DNA from: Blautia sp.
GTDB lineage: Bacteria; Bacillota; Clostridia; Lachnospirales; Lachnospiraceae
Direction of reading: 5' to 3'
Length of the DNA stretch: 64,000 nt
Assembly (NCBI GenBank): GCA_029257805.1
Contig: JARIAR010000031.1
Location: 62,001 to 126,000 of the forward strand
The notes beneath the pieces are model-generated. The model did not search any database. It was not told the origin of the DNA and saw only the letters and a list, made by a program, of their open reading frames with translations. Shown here piece by piece: positions 1-7,670 of the stretch. How positions within the stretch are numbered: position 1 is the stretch's first letter; every line of letters begins with the position of its first letter. The position numbers were made by a program, and so were the translations under genes.

Positions 1-510
1 ACTTTTGCAACAAGCTTTGCAATTGCAGGTATTCCGTTAACACAGCCGATCATGCCGGAAGCAGTTATCGCACTTGGATGCGTTCCGATCGCTGAGTATG
101 GTACACCTTCTACAGTAGAAATTCCGGACAATCTTGAAAAATACCTTCCATATTATGATGCAGTTCTTCTTGAGAACCACGGTGCACTTACATGGTCCAC
201 TGATTTAATGGCTGCATACATGAAAATGGAATCTGTAGAATTCTATGCAGAACTTCTTTACAAATCCAAAATGCTTGGTGGACCGAAAGAATTCGACAAA
301 GAGCAGATTGAAAAACTGTATGAAATCAGAAGAAAAATGGGTCTTCCGGGAAAACATCCGGCAAACCTTTGCCAGAATAAAGATGGCGTTAACTGCCATA
401 ACTGCGGCGGAAGCTGTTCTTGTTCTTCTGAAGAAACAACATCTACAGCAGATGCTGATTTAGTAGCAAACATCACAAAACAGGTAATGGCACAGCTGGG
501 ATTAAAATAA
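1..510 (+). CDS. Class II aldolase, L-fuculose/rhamnulose-phosphate aldolase type (5' end outside window)
   Basis: The reading frame is open from base 1, so only the C-terminal ~169 residues are visible. The core carries the LLENHGALTW segment, typical of the zinc class II aldolase/adducin family; the frame then runs through a helical region. Family knowledge: such enzymes split deoxyketose-1-phosphates into DHAP and lactaldehyde. The tail is unusual. A cysteine-rich spacer (CHNCGGSCSCS) is followed by an amphipathic helix DLVANITKQVMAQLGLK that resembles the N-terminal helices of the next genes and is read here as a C-terminal encapsulation peptide. It is first in a BMC operon, 36 bases before pduP, which supports an in-compartment aldolase. 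Fuculose versus rhamnulose specificity cannot be decided from this part. Confidence 0.8.
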   Translation, partial: TFATSFAIAGIPLTQPIMPEAVIALGCVPIAEYGTPSTVEIPDNLEKYLPYYDAVLLENHGALTWSTDLMAAYMKMESVEFYAELLYKSKMLGGPKEFDKEQIEKLYEIRRKMGLPGKHPANLCQNKDGVNCHNCGGSCSCSSEETTSTADADLVANITKQVMAQLGLK

Positions 511-546
511 TCTGGCGATATTACATAAATGAAGGAGGACAATTTC

Positions 547-1935
547 ATGCCAATTAGTGAAAATATGGTACAGGAAATTGTACAGGAAGTCATGGCAAAG
601 ATGCAGATTGCCGATGCTCCCTCCGGAAAACATGGGATTTTTAAAGAAATGAACGATGCAATTGAAGCTGCAAAAAAAGCGGAATTGATCGTGAAGAAAA
701 TGTCCATGGACCAGAGAGAAAAGATTATTACATGTATCCGCAGAAAAATCAAAGAAAATGCAGAAATTCTGGCACGCATGGCTGTTGATGAAACTGGAAT
801 GGGAAATGTTGGAGATAAGATCCTGAAACATCATCTTGTAGCAGATAAGACTCCTGGAACAGAAGATATTACAACAACCGCATGGTCTGGCGACAGAGGA
901 CTGACTTTGATTGAAATGGGACCGTTTGGTGTAATTGGAGCGATCACTCCATGTACAAACCCAAGCGAAACCGTACTTTGCAATACAATCGGTATGCTGG
1001 CAGGTGGAAACACAGTTGTGTTTAATCCGCATCCGGCAGCAATTAAAACATCTATTTATGCAATCAATCTGCTGAATGAAGCTTCTCTGGAAGCTGGCGG
1101 ACCGGACAATATTGCAGTAACAGTAGAGAAACCAACACTTGAAACAAGCAATACTATGATGAAACATAAAGACATTCCGTTAATTGCTGCAACAGGTGGT
1201 CCTGGCGTTGTAACTGCTGTTCTGTCTTCTGGAAAACGTGGAATCGGTGCAGGTGCAGGTAATCCTCCGGCACTTGTAGATGAAACAGCAGATATTCGTA
1301 AAGCAGCACAGGATATTGTGAACGGATGTACATTCGATAACAATCTTCCATGTATTGCTGAAAAAGAAATCGTTGCGGTATCTTCTATCGTGGATGAACT
1401 GATGCATTATCTTGTAACAGAGAATGATTGTTATCTGGCATCCAAAGAAGAGCAGGACAAACTGACAGAAGTAGTTCTGGCAGGTGGAAAACTGAACCGT
1501 AAATGTGTAGGACGTGATGCAAGAACCTTGCTTTCCATGATCGGGGTAAATGTTCCGGCCAATATACGTTGTATCGTATTTGAAGGACCGAAGGAACATC
1601 CGCTGATCAGCACAGAGCTTATGATGCCGATCCTTGGTGTTGTAAGAGCAAGAGATTTTGATGATGCAGTAGAACAGTCTGTATGGCTGGAACATGGAAA
1701 TCGTCATTCTGCACATATTCATTCTAAAAACATTGACAATATTACAAAATACGCAAAAGCAATTGACACCGCAATTCTTGTGAAAAATGCACCATCTTAT
1801 GCAGCACTTGGATTTGGTGGAGAAGGCTACTGTACATTTACAATTGCAAGCCGTACAGGAGAGGGTCTCACCAGCGCAAGTACATTCACAAAGAGAAGAC
1901 GTTGCGTAATGTCTGACAGCCTTTGCATTCGTTAA
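547..1935 (+). CDS. pduP: CoA-acylating propionaldehyde dehydrogenase, BMC cargo
   Basis: The protein (462 aa from this start) is an aldehyde dehydrogenase of the PduP/EutE type, converting propionaldehyde, CoA and NAD+ to propionyl-CoA. The catalytic Cys is probably in FDNNLPCIAEKE, with a Rossmann/ALDH core before it (GPFGVIGAITPCTNP). The first ~20 residues (ISENMVQEIVQEVMAKM) form an amphipathic encapsulation helix, followed by a short linker. The ORF-track ATG at 529 overlaps the ribosome site GAAGGAGG, so ATG 547 is chosen. It lies between the aldolase and a Zn alcohol dehydrogenase in one operon. Confidence 0.93.
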   Translation: MPISENMVQEIVQEVMAKMQIADAPSGKHGIFKEMNDAIEAAKKAELIVKKMSMDQREKIITCIRRKIKENAEILARMAVDETGMGNVGDKILKHHLVADKTPGTEDITTTAWSGDRGLTLIEMGPFGVIGAITPCTNPSETVLCNTIGMLAGGNTVVFNPHPAAIKTSIYAINLLNEASLEAGGPDNIAVTVEKPTLETSNTMMKHKDIPLIAATGGPGVVTAVLSSGKRGIGAGAGNPPALVDETADIRKAAQDIVNGCTFDNNLPCIAEKEIVAVSSIVDELMHYLVTENDCYLASKEEQDKLTEVVLAGGKLNRKCVGRDARTLLSMIGVNVPANIRCIVFEGPKEHPLISTELMMPILGVVRARDFDDAVEQSVWLEHGNRHSAHIHSKNIDNITKYAKAIDTAILVKNAPSYAALGFGGEGYCTFTIASRTGEGLTSASTFTKRRRCVMSDSLCIR

Positions 1936-1953
1936 TCAGGAGGAGAGAAGAAC

Positions 1954-3192
1954 ATGGATATGAATAACGTTAATATTGAAGAAATCGTAAAACAGGTTCT
2001 CTCCGGCATGACAGGAAACGCTCCGGCAGAAGCAGCTCCGGCAACAGCACCAGTAGCAGCTCCGGCAGCAGGCAGCGCAATTCCGAAGACAGCCAGAGTA
2101 GCAATGCTGACATCACTGGAACATTATGAAATTAAAGAATTTCCAATTCCTGCTTTAGGGGATGACGATATTCTTGTAAAAGTAGAAGGATGTGGTATCT
2201 GTGGTACAGATGCACATGAATTCAAAAGAGATCCATTTGGCCTGATGCCGGTAGCACTTGGACATGAAGGTACAGGTGAGATCGTTGCAATGGGTAAAAA
2301 TGTAAAAGTAGATACAGCTGGAAAACCAGTTAAAGTTGGTGATAAAGTTGTTACATGTATGATTTTCAAGGATGATCCGGAAATCACTATGTTTGACTTA
2401 AATAAGAAAAACGTCGGCGGTGCTGATGTATACGGACTTCTTCCGGATGATGATATTCATCTGAACGGATGGTTTTCCGATTACATTTTCATCAGAGGCG
2501 GACAGTTTGGCTCTACATTCTTTAATGTAAGCGATTTGGATCTGGATTCCAGAATTCTGATCGAGCCATGTGCAGTTCTGATCCATGCTGTAGAAAGAGC
2601 AAAAACAACAGGAATTCTTCGTTTCAACAGCAGAGTTGTTGTACAGGGATGCGGACCGATCGGTCTTATCTGTATTGCAGTTCTTCGTACTATGGGTATC
2701 GAGAATATCTGCGCAGTAGACGGCGAAGAAAAACGCCTTGATTTTGCTAAGAAAATGGGCGCAACTGTAACTGTAAACTTTAAAGATCACAAAGGAATCG
2801 AAGCACTTGCAGAAGGTGTGAAAGATGCTTTTGGCGGACATCTTGCAGATTTTGCATTCCAGTGTACTGGTTCTCCGGTTGCACATGCAAATATCTATAA
2901 ATTTATCCGCAATGGCGGTGGCCTTTGTGAACTTGGTTTCTTCATCAATGGTGGAGATGCAACCATCAACCCACACTTTGATATTTGTTCTAAAGAGATC
3001 ACAACAGTAGGCTCCTGGGTATATACTCTGAGAGATTACGTAACAACTTTTGATTTCTTAAAGAGAGCAAAAGGAATTGGTCTGCCAATGTCTGAACTGA
3101 TCACAGACAGATTCCCGTTAGAGCAGATCAACGAAGCACATCAGACAAACCTTGCTATGACTGGTTTGAAGATTGCAATCATTAATAAATAA
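1954..3192 (+). CDS. Zinc-type medium-chain alcohol dehydrogenase with encapsulation peptide
   Basis: This 412-aa MDR-family dehydrogenase has catalytic-zinc motifs GCGICGTDAHEF and GHEGTGEIV and a Rossmann segment GCGPIGLICIAVLR. The four-cysteine structural zinc lobe of classical ADHs is not apparent. The N-terminus is MDMNNVNIEEIVKQVLSGM, an amphipathic helix like the other cargo tags, joined by an Ala/Pro-rich linker of about 20 residues. Ribosome site AGGAGGAGAG precedes the start. By position it could reduce lactaldehyde to 1,2-propanediol or propionaldehyde to propanol inside the shell; the sequence does not tell which. A second, iron-type dehydrogenase is encoded at 8460. Confidence 0.88.
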   Translation: MDMNNVNIEEIVKQVLSGMTGNAPAEAAPATAPVAAPAAGSAIPKTARVAMLTSLEHYEIKEFPIPALGDDDILVKVEGCGICGTDAHEFKRDPFGLMPVALGHEGTGEIVAMGKNVKVDTAGKPVKVGDKVVTCMIFKDDPEITMFDLNKKNVGGADVYGLLPDDDIHLNGWFSDYIFIRGGQFGSTFFNVSDLDLDSRILIEPCAVLIHAVERAKTTGILRFNSRVVVQGCGPIGLICIAVLRTMGIENICAVDGEEKRLDFAKKMGATVTVNFKDHKGIEALAEGVKDAFGGHLADFAFQCTGSPVAHANIYKFIRNGGGLCELGFFINGGDATINPHFDICSKEITTVGSWVYTLRDYVTTFDFLKRAKGIGLPMSELITDRFPLEQINEAHQTNLAMTGLKIAIINK

Positions 3193-3216
3193 TCCTCACT
3201 GTAAAGGAGAAAGAAA

Positions 3217-3531
3217 ATGGCAGAAGCTGTGGGAATTTTGGAAGTATTTGGGCTGACAACAGCCTTCGTAGCAGGCGATGCCGGATGTAAGGCAGCAAAT
3301 GTCCGCCTGGAAGTGTTTGACAAGAATAAGCCGGCCAACGCAGACAGCCTGCCAGTACCGCTCCTTGTCTGCATTAAATACCGCGGAAGTGTTGCGGATG
3401 TAACTGCAGCAGTGGAAGCCGGTATGGAAGTTGCAAACAGCATGACCGGCGTGGTACAACATTATGTAATTCCGAATCCCGATGAGGGAACGGAAAAAAT
3501 GCTGAAGATCAGCGCCCTGGATAAGCAATAA
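3217..3531 (+). CDS. BMC-H shell protein with enlarged internal loop
   Basis: The 104-aa protein is a single BMC domain (EAVGILEVFGLTTAFVAGDAGCKAANV opening; HYVIPNPDE ending) and should form a hexameric shell tile. It is longer than the usual ~90 aa because of an insertion around residues 38-48 (FDKNKPANADSLPVP), where canonical paralogues have the short pore-lining turn KIGSGL. That changes the pore region, so transport specificity probably differs from the two canonical shell genes downstream. Ribosome site AAAGGAGA precedes ATG 3217. Confidence 0.88.
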   Translation: MAEAVGILEVFGLTTAFVAGDAGCKAANVRLEVFDKNKPANADSLPVPLLVCIKYRGSVADVTAAVEAGMEVANSMTGVVQHYVIPNPDEGTEKMLKISALDKQ

Positions 3532-3534
3532 TAG

Positions 3535-3563
3535 TTGCACATTCAGGATATATCGTTTAAAAT
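3535..3563 (+). promoter_or_regulatory. Possible internal promoter before the main shell gene
   Basis: TTGCAC and TAAAAT are separated by exactly 17 bases, in the 77-base gap before the 91-aa shell gene. This would give extra transcription of the most abundant shell protein. Judged only by match to the sigma-A consensus. Confidence 0.4.
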
Positions 3564-3608
3564 GTAAAAAAAATCATTAGTATATATCAAATTCAGGAGG
3601 AATTAATC

Positions 3609-3884
3609 ATGGCACAGGAAGCATTAGGAATGGTAGAAACCAGAGGACTTACAGCTGCAATCGAAGCAGCAGATGCAATGACAAAAGCAGCAGAAGTTGC
3701 ATTAGTAGGAACAGAAAAAATCGGTTCCGGTCTTGTAACAGTTATGGTTCGTGGCGATGTAGGTGCTGTTAAAGCAGCTGTAGAAAGCGGAAGTGCAGCA
3801 GCATCCAGACTTGGAGAACTTGTTGCAACACACGTAATTCCGAGACCACACACAGACGTAGAAAAAATTCTGCCGACTATCTAA
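3609..3884 (+). CDS. Canonical BMC-H shell protein (PduA/PduJ type)
   Basis: This 91-aa single BMC-domain protein has the classical opening [12 protein letters not shown], pore turn [19 protein letters not shown] and ending [15 protein letters not shown]. The KIGSG pore is the usual one of major hexameric shell tiles that admit small polar substrates such as propanediol. The ribosome site is strong (AGGAGGAATTAATC). It is nearly identical, in protein and largely in DNA, to the domain encoded at 4402-4680, which points to a recent duplication or gene conversion. A stem-loop follows the stop codon. Confidence 0.95.
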   Translation: MAQEALGMVETRGLTAAIEAADAMTKAAEVALVGTEKIGSGLVTVMVRGDVGAVKAAVESGSAAASRLGELVATHVIPRPHTDVEKILPTI

Positions 3885-3898
3885 TAGAAAAATAAAGA

Positions 3899-3926
3899 GT
3901 TCCTGAATCCGTATGGATTTGGGAAC
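3899..3926 (+). repeat. Intercistronic stem-loop after main shell gene
   Basis: GTTCC-tg-AATCC-GTAT-GGATT-tg-GGAAC folds into two 5-bp helices around a symmetric internal loop. There is no U-run, so it is more likely an mRNA-stabilising or processing structure than a terminator. Confidence 0.5.
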
Positions 3927-3958
3927 ATGGCGAATAAGAGAAATAAAGGAGTTCGCTC

Positions 3959-4255
3959 ATGAGTAAATCATATGGTTTTATTGAAATCACAGGTGTAGTT
4001 GCGGCGATGGACGCTCTGGACATTATGTGCAAAACTGCAGACGTTGAGCTGGCGTCATGGGAACGTAAGCTGGGCGGACGACTGGTGACCATTATTATAG
4101 AAGGCGATGTGGCGGCTGTAACAGAGGCAGTGGAAGCGGCAGTAGCAGGTTCCCTGAAAAAGCCTGTTTCTCATGCAGTCATTGCCCGCCCTCACGAAGA
4201 AATCGTCAAGATGGTGGAATTAAGCGCAAGTCGATGGAAGAAGAAAAACAAATAG
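3959..4255 (+). CDS. BMC-H shell protein with divergent pore
   Basis: The 98-aa single BMC domain starts MSKSYGFIEITGVVAAMDALD and carries HAVIARPHEEIVKMV near the end. The pore turn reads ERKLGGRLVTII instead of EKIGSGL, adding an arginine at or beside the pore. The C-terminus is a short basic tail (SRWKKKNK). Ribosome site AAAGGAG lies 8 bases upstream. It is likely a minor shell tile with different gating or an interaction role; this is inference. Confidence 0.88.
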   Translation: MSKSYGFIEITGVVAAMDALDIMCKTADVELASWERKLGGRLVTIIIEGDVAAVTEAVEAAVAGSLKKPVSHAVIARPHEEIVKMVELSASRWKKKNK

Positions 4256-4266
4256 GGGGATGAAAT

Positions 4267-4680
4267 ATGGCTGAAGAGAAAAAAACAACAGCAGGAAACA
4301 GAGCCCCTAAAAAGGCTGCCGCTCCTAGAAGAACGGCAAAGAAAAATGCAGAGACAAAGGTTCGTGTTGAAAGTTCAACAACTCACAAGGAGGAAAAAAT
4401 CATGACACAGGAAGCATTAGGAATGGTAGAAACCAGAGGACTTACAGCTGCAATCGAAGCAGCAGATCAGATGTGCAAGGCTGCTAACGTAGCATTAGTA
4501 GGAACAGAAAAAATCGGTTCCGGTCTTGTAACAGTTATGGTTCGTGGTGATGTAGGTGCTGTTAAATCTGCTGTAGAAAGCGGAAGCGCAGCAGCATCCA
4601 GACTTGGAGAGCTGGTAGCAACACATGTAATTCCAAGACCACATACAGATGTAGAAAAAATTCTTCCGGTTCTTAAATAA
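4267..4680 (+). CDS. BMC-H shell protein with basic N-terminal extension and a second internal start
   Basis: The long form is 137 aa: ~45 lysine/alanine/arginine-rich, probably disordered residues ([13 protein letters not shown]) precede a canonical BMC-H domain nearly identical to the 91-aa paralogue. ATG 4267 has a usable site (AGGGGGATGAAAT). Met46 (ATG 4402) is preceded by CACAAGGAGGAAAAAATC, a very strong, well-spaced ribosome site, so a 92-aa short form starting [14 protein letters not shown] is expected too. The gene could therefore make both plain tiles and tiles with a cationic tail that might bind nucleic acid, cargo or lumen acidic helices. The short form start could also be the ancestral one. 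Confidence 0.88.
   Translation: MAEEKKTTAGNRAPKKAAAPRRTAKKNAETKVRVESSTTHKEEKIMTQEALGMVETRGLTAAIEAADQMCKAANVALVGTEKIGSGLVTVMVRGDVGAVKSAVESGSAAASRLGELVATHVIPRPHTDVEKILPVLK
4388..4404 (+). promoter_or_regulatory. Strong internal ribosome site for the short shell-protein form
   Basis: AAGGAGGAAAAAATC-ATG sits in frame inside the 137-aa shell gene and is stronger than the site of the annotated upstream start. It decides that a short product from 4402 is likely. Confidence 0.65.
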
Positions 4681-4696
4681 GAGATTTTCCGGTAGA

Positions 4697-4722
4697 GGAT
4701 TTTCTTGTAAAAAGAAAATTCC
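4697..4722 (+). repeat. Intercistronic stem-loop before pduL
   Basis: GGATTTTCTT and AAGAAAATTCC pair with one bulged base around a short A-rich loop. It has no terminator U-run. It lies between the shell genes and the weakly started pduL and may set the expression step between them. Confidence 0.45.
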
Positions 4723-4740
4723 AAGAAAGCAGGTGTAGTT

Positions 4741-5382
4741 TTGGAAACAAATAATATTGAACGGATTACTAGAATGGTAATTCAGGCAATTAATGAAAGT
4801 GAAGATAAGGGCAGCGGTTTTGTTGTACCGATCGGAGTTTCCGCAAGACATATTCATCTGACACAGGAACATGTAGAAGCATTATTCGGAGAAGGCTATC
4901 AGTTGACAAAGAAAAAAGAACTGATGGGTGGACAGTTTGCATCAAATGAAACGGTTACCATAGTAGGTCTTAAATTACGGGCAATTGAAAATGTGCGTAT
5001 TCTTGGACCAGTGCGTAAGGCATCACAGGTTGAGGTATCTGCTACAGATGCAATTAAACTTGGTATGAAAGTGCCGATTCGTGAATCAGGAGATGTGGCA
5101 GGAAGTGCTCCTATAGCCATTGTAGGACCTAAGGGTGCTATTTATCTTCAAGAGGGATGTATTGTGGCAATGCGTCATATTCATATGTCTCCTAAAGATG
5201 CTCAGGCAGCAGGTGTTAAAGATGGTGATATTGTTTCCGTGAAAGCGGATAACGAGCGCGGAACAATTTTCAATCATGTTAAGATCCGTGTAGATGACAG
5301 CTTTACTCTGGAGATGCATATTGACACAGATGAAGCAAATGCAGCAAAGATTGCCACAGGCAATACCGTAACAATCATTTAA
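4741..5382 (+). CDS. pduL: PduL-type phosphate propanoyltransferase, BMC cargo
   Basis: PduL moves the acyl group of propionyl-CoA to phosphate, regenerating CoA inside the shell. The 213-aa protein has both PduL metal-site blocks (VSARHIHLTQEHVEALFG and MRHIHMSPKDAQAAGV) and the LMGGQFASNETVTIVG segment. The N-terminus NNIERITRMVIQAINES is the expected encapsulation helix. The start is TTG with a weak ribosome site (GCAGGTG), which should keep its level below that of the shell genes. No propionate kinase follows, so a housekeeping kinase must use the acyl phosphate. Confidence 0.93.
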   Translation: METNNIERITRMVIQAINESEDKGSGFVVPIGVSARHIHLTQEHVEALFGEGYQLTKKKELMGGQFASNETVTIVGLKLRAIENVRILGPVRKASQVEVSATDAIKLGMKVPIRESGDVAGSAPIAIVGPKGAIYLQEGCIVAMRHIHMSPKDAQAAGVKDGDIVSVKADNERGTIFNHVKIRVDDSFTLEMHIDTDEANAAKIATGNTVTII

Positions 5383-5420
5383 TAAAATATAAGAAATCCT
5401 CCTGAAGTGGATATTTCCAG

Positions 5421-5440
5421 CCGGCGGCGAAAGTCGCCGG
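5421..5440 (+). repeat. GC-rich hairpin between pduL and pduN
   Basis: CCGGCG-gcgaaagt-CGCCGG is a compact hairpin just upstream of the pduN ribosome site. It has no U-run. It falls inside the ORF-track extension of pduN, which is another reason to take the later start. Confidence 0.5.
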
Positions 5441-5472
5441 CACTGGAGGGTTTAAGAAACGCGGAGGCTCAT

Positions 5473-5739
5473 ATGATTGTAGGCAAGGTTGTTGGAAGCG
5501 TGGTTTCCACGCGGAAAAGCGAAAAGTTAATAGGAAATAAGTTCATGATTGTTGAGCCAGTACATCATATGAAAGCGGATTTAAGCCAGATTGTTGCAAT
5601 CGACATGATCGGTGCAGGAATCGGAGAATATGTATTGGTGGCACAAGGAAGCGCAGCAAGAATTGGCTGCGGCGTAGAAACAGCGCCGGTAGATGCGGCA
5701 ATAGTCGGCATCGTTGATGATGGCGCAGGATTGGAGTAA
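5473..5739 (+). CDS. pduN: EutN/CcmL-type pentameric vertex protein (BMC-P)
   Basis: The 88-aa protein MIVGKVVGSVVSTRK... with VEPVHHMKADLSQIVAIDMIGAGIGEYV matches the EutN/CcmL family, whose pentamers cap the vertices of the icosahedral shell. ATG 5473 follows GCGGAGGCTCAT and aligns with the family N-terminus. The ORF-track start (GTG 5407) would add 22 unrelated residues encoded by the hairpin region. It is followed 4 bases after its stop by pduS. Confidence 0.93.
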   Translation: MIVGKVVGSVVSTRKSEKLIGNKFMIVEPVHHMKADLSQIVAIDMIGAGIGEYVLVAQGSAARIGCGVETAPVDAAIVGIVDDGAGLE

Positions 5740-5743
5740 CGCC

Positions 5744-7072
5744 ATGGAAATCAAAGAATTACAGAAAATTATACAGGAGAATGGTGTAGTAGGTGCCGGT
5801 GGTGCCGGTTTCCCTACATATGTAAAGATAAGCGATCAGGCAAATACCATTCTTATGAACTGTGCAGAGTGCGAGCCTTTACTGAAATTACACAGACAGT
5901 TATTAGAAAAGCACGCATATGAAATTATGAAAACATTCAATATGGTAGCAGACACAGTAGGTGCTTCTGAAGCCATTATTGGAATTAAAAAATCTTATGT
6001 ACAGACAATAGCAGCATTACAGCAGCATATTGAGGAATTTCCTAAAATGCGCATTCATCTCCTTGAAGAAGTATACCCAATGGGTGATGAAGTTGTTTTG
6101 ATTTACGAAGCAACCGGTAGAGTGGTAAGACCGGGCGGGCTCCCTATTGAACAGGGTGTTGCTGTATTTAATGTTGAAACAATTTACAATGTTTATAGAG
6201 CAGTAGAAAAACAGAAACCGGTAACAGATAAATATGTATCGGTTGTTGCAGAAGTAAGCAATCCGGTTACTGTTCGTGTTCCTCTGGGATGTACAATGGA
6301 TGATGTTGTAGCTCAGGCTGGAAATGTAACAGTTAAAGATCCGGTTTATTTTATTGGTGGTCCTATGATGGGACGTATCGGAAGTGGTTCTGAGCCAGTT
6401 ACAAAAACAACAAATGCGATTTTGGTACTTCCAAAAGACCATATTATTGTAGCGAAAAAACAGAGAACTTCTTCTATAGATTTAAAAAGAGCAGCATCTA
6501 TTTGCTGCCAGTGTAATACTTGTACAGACCTTTGTCCAAGAAATAATCTGGGACATCCAATTGACCCGGCTCGTTTCATGAGAGCGGCAGCAAATCAGGA
6601 TTTCCGCGATCTGAATCCATACATTGATGCAAGTTTCTGCAGTTCCTGCGGTGTTTGTGAAATGTATTCCTGTCCACAGAGTCTGGCACCAAGAAGCCTT
6701 CTGGCAGATATGAAGGGTGGACTTCGTAAAGCCGGTATAAGACCACCTCAGGGTGTACAGCCGGTTCCTGTAACACAGTCCAGAGAATATCGTAAAGTTC
6801 CGGAAGAACGTCTGATGGCACGTCTGGGGCTGACAAAATATGATAAAGATGCACCTATGGATGAAACATTAGTGGCAGTTCCGAAGGTTACAATCCTTTT
6901 AAGCCAGCATATTGGTGCACCGGCTAAAGCAATTGTGAAAGTTGGGGATGAAGTTACACGCGGTCAGATGATTGCAGAACCTGCTCAGGGTCTGAGTGTG
7001 GGTATTCACGCAACTATCTGTGGTAAGGTAACAGAAGTAACAGATCGCCATATCGTAATTGCAGCAAAGTAG
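5744..7072 (+). CDS. pduS: PduS-like RnfC-family flavin/iron-sulfur electron-transfer protein
   Basis: This 442-aa protein has an RnfC-type FMN/NADH-binding N-terminus (GVVGAGGAGFPTYVK, NCAECEPLL), two ferredoxin clusters (CCQCNTCTDLCP and CSSCGVCEMYSCP) and a C-terminal barrel. PduS is known to serve cob(II)alamin reduction and redox balance and to pair with PduT. Start ATG 5744 is preferred over 5714, since the earlier one adds residues lying in the pduN gene. Its neighbour is a PduT-like shell protein with the cluster-binding cysteine, supporting electron passage across the shell. Confidence 0.92.
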   Translation: MEIKELQKIIQENGVVGAGGAGFPTYVKISDQANTILMNCAECEPLLKLHRQLLEKHAYEIMKTFNMVADTVGASEAIIGIKKSYVQTIAALQQHIEEFPKMRIHLLEEVYPMGDEVVLIYEATGRVVRPGGLPIEQGVAVFNVETIYNVYRAVEKQKPVTDKYVSVVAEVSNPVTVRVPLGCTMDDVVAQAGNVTVKDPVYFIGGPMMGRIGSGSEPVTKTTNAILVLPKDHIIVAKKQRTSSIDLKRAASICCQCNTCTDLCPRNNLGHPIDPARFMRAAANQDFRDLNPYIDASFCSSCGVCEMYSCPQSLAPRSLLADMKGGLRKAGIRPPQGVQPVPVTQSREYRKVPEERLMARLGLTKYDKDAPMDETLVAVPKVTILLSQHIGAPAKAIVKVGDEVTRGQMIAEPAQGLSVGIHATICGKVTEVTDRHIVIAAK

Positions 7073-7088
7073 AAAGGACGTGCAGAAC

Positions 7089-7637
7089 ATGAGTAAAGCA
7101 ATCGGAATGATTGAATTTAAAACTACAGCCACCGGTATTACTGCAGCAGATGCCATGGTCAAGACATCCGAGGTAGAAATCGTGGAGGCTCAGACCGTTT
7201 GTCCGGGTAAATATATTGCAATTATTACCGGAGATTTAAGTGCGGTAAAAGCTGCAGTAGATGCGGCTGTAACAACATATGAGGAGCAGTGCATCGACAG
7301 TTTTGTACTTGGAAATCCGCATGAATCTATTTTCCCAGCTATTTATGGAACTACTCAGGTAGAAGAAATCAGTGCGTTGGGAATTCTTGAAACATACGAT
7401 GCAGCTTCTATTATCGAAGCTGCAGATCAGGCTGCTAAGACAGCTATCGTAGATTTAATTGAACTTCGTATTGCCAAAGGTATGTGCGGAAAGTCTTATA
7501 TGCTGCTGACTGGTGAAGTTTCTGCAGTGGAAGCTTCTATCGAGAGAGCAAAGGAGCTTGTTGCGTCTAAGGGTATGTATCTGGATTCTTCTGTTATTGC
7601 CCATCCGGACAGACGTATGATTGACAGCATCCTTTAA
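7089..7637 (+). CDS. pduT: PduT-like tandem-BMC (BMC-T) shell protein with pore cysteine
   Basis: The 182-aa protein has two BMC domains (1-90, starting AIGMIEF; 98-182, starting SALGILETYDA) and forms a trimer with pseudohexameric shape. Residues TVCPGKY place a cysteine at position 38, matching the pore cysteine that in PduT holds a [4Fe-4S] cluster on the threefold axis. Downstream of pduS, it is the expected electron conduit. ATG 7089 follows AAAGGACG; the ORF-track start lies inside pduS. No PduB-type open BMC-T is seen in the window; it could be upstream of base 1. Confidence 0.9.
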   Translation: MSKAIGMIEFKTTATGITAADAMVKTSEVEIVEAQTVCPGKYIAIITGDLSAVKAAVDAAVTTYEEQCIDSFVLGNPHESIFPAIYGTTQVEEISALGILETYDAASIIEAADQAAKTAIVDLIELRIAKGMCGKSYMLLTGEVSAVEASIERAKELVASKGMYLDSSVIAHPDRRMIDSIL

Positions 7638-7670
7638 TAAAATAGGAACTTTTGAAGGAGGCAGGATATC

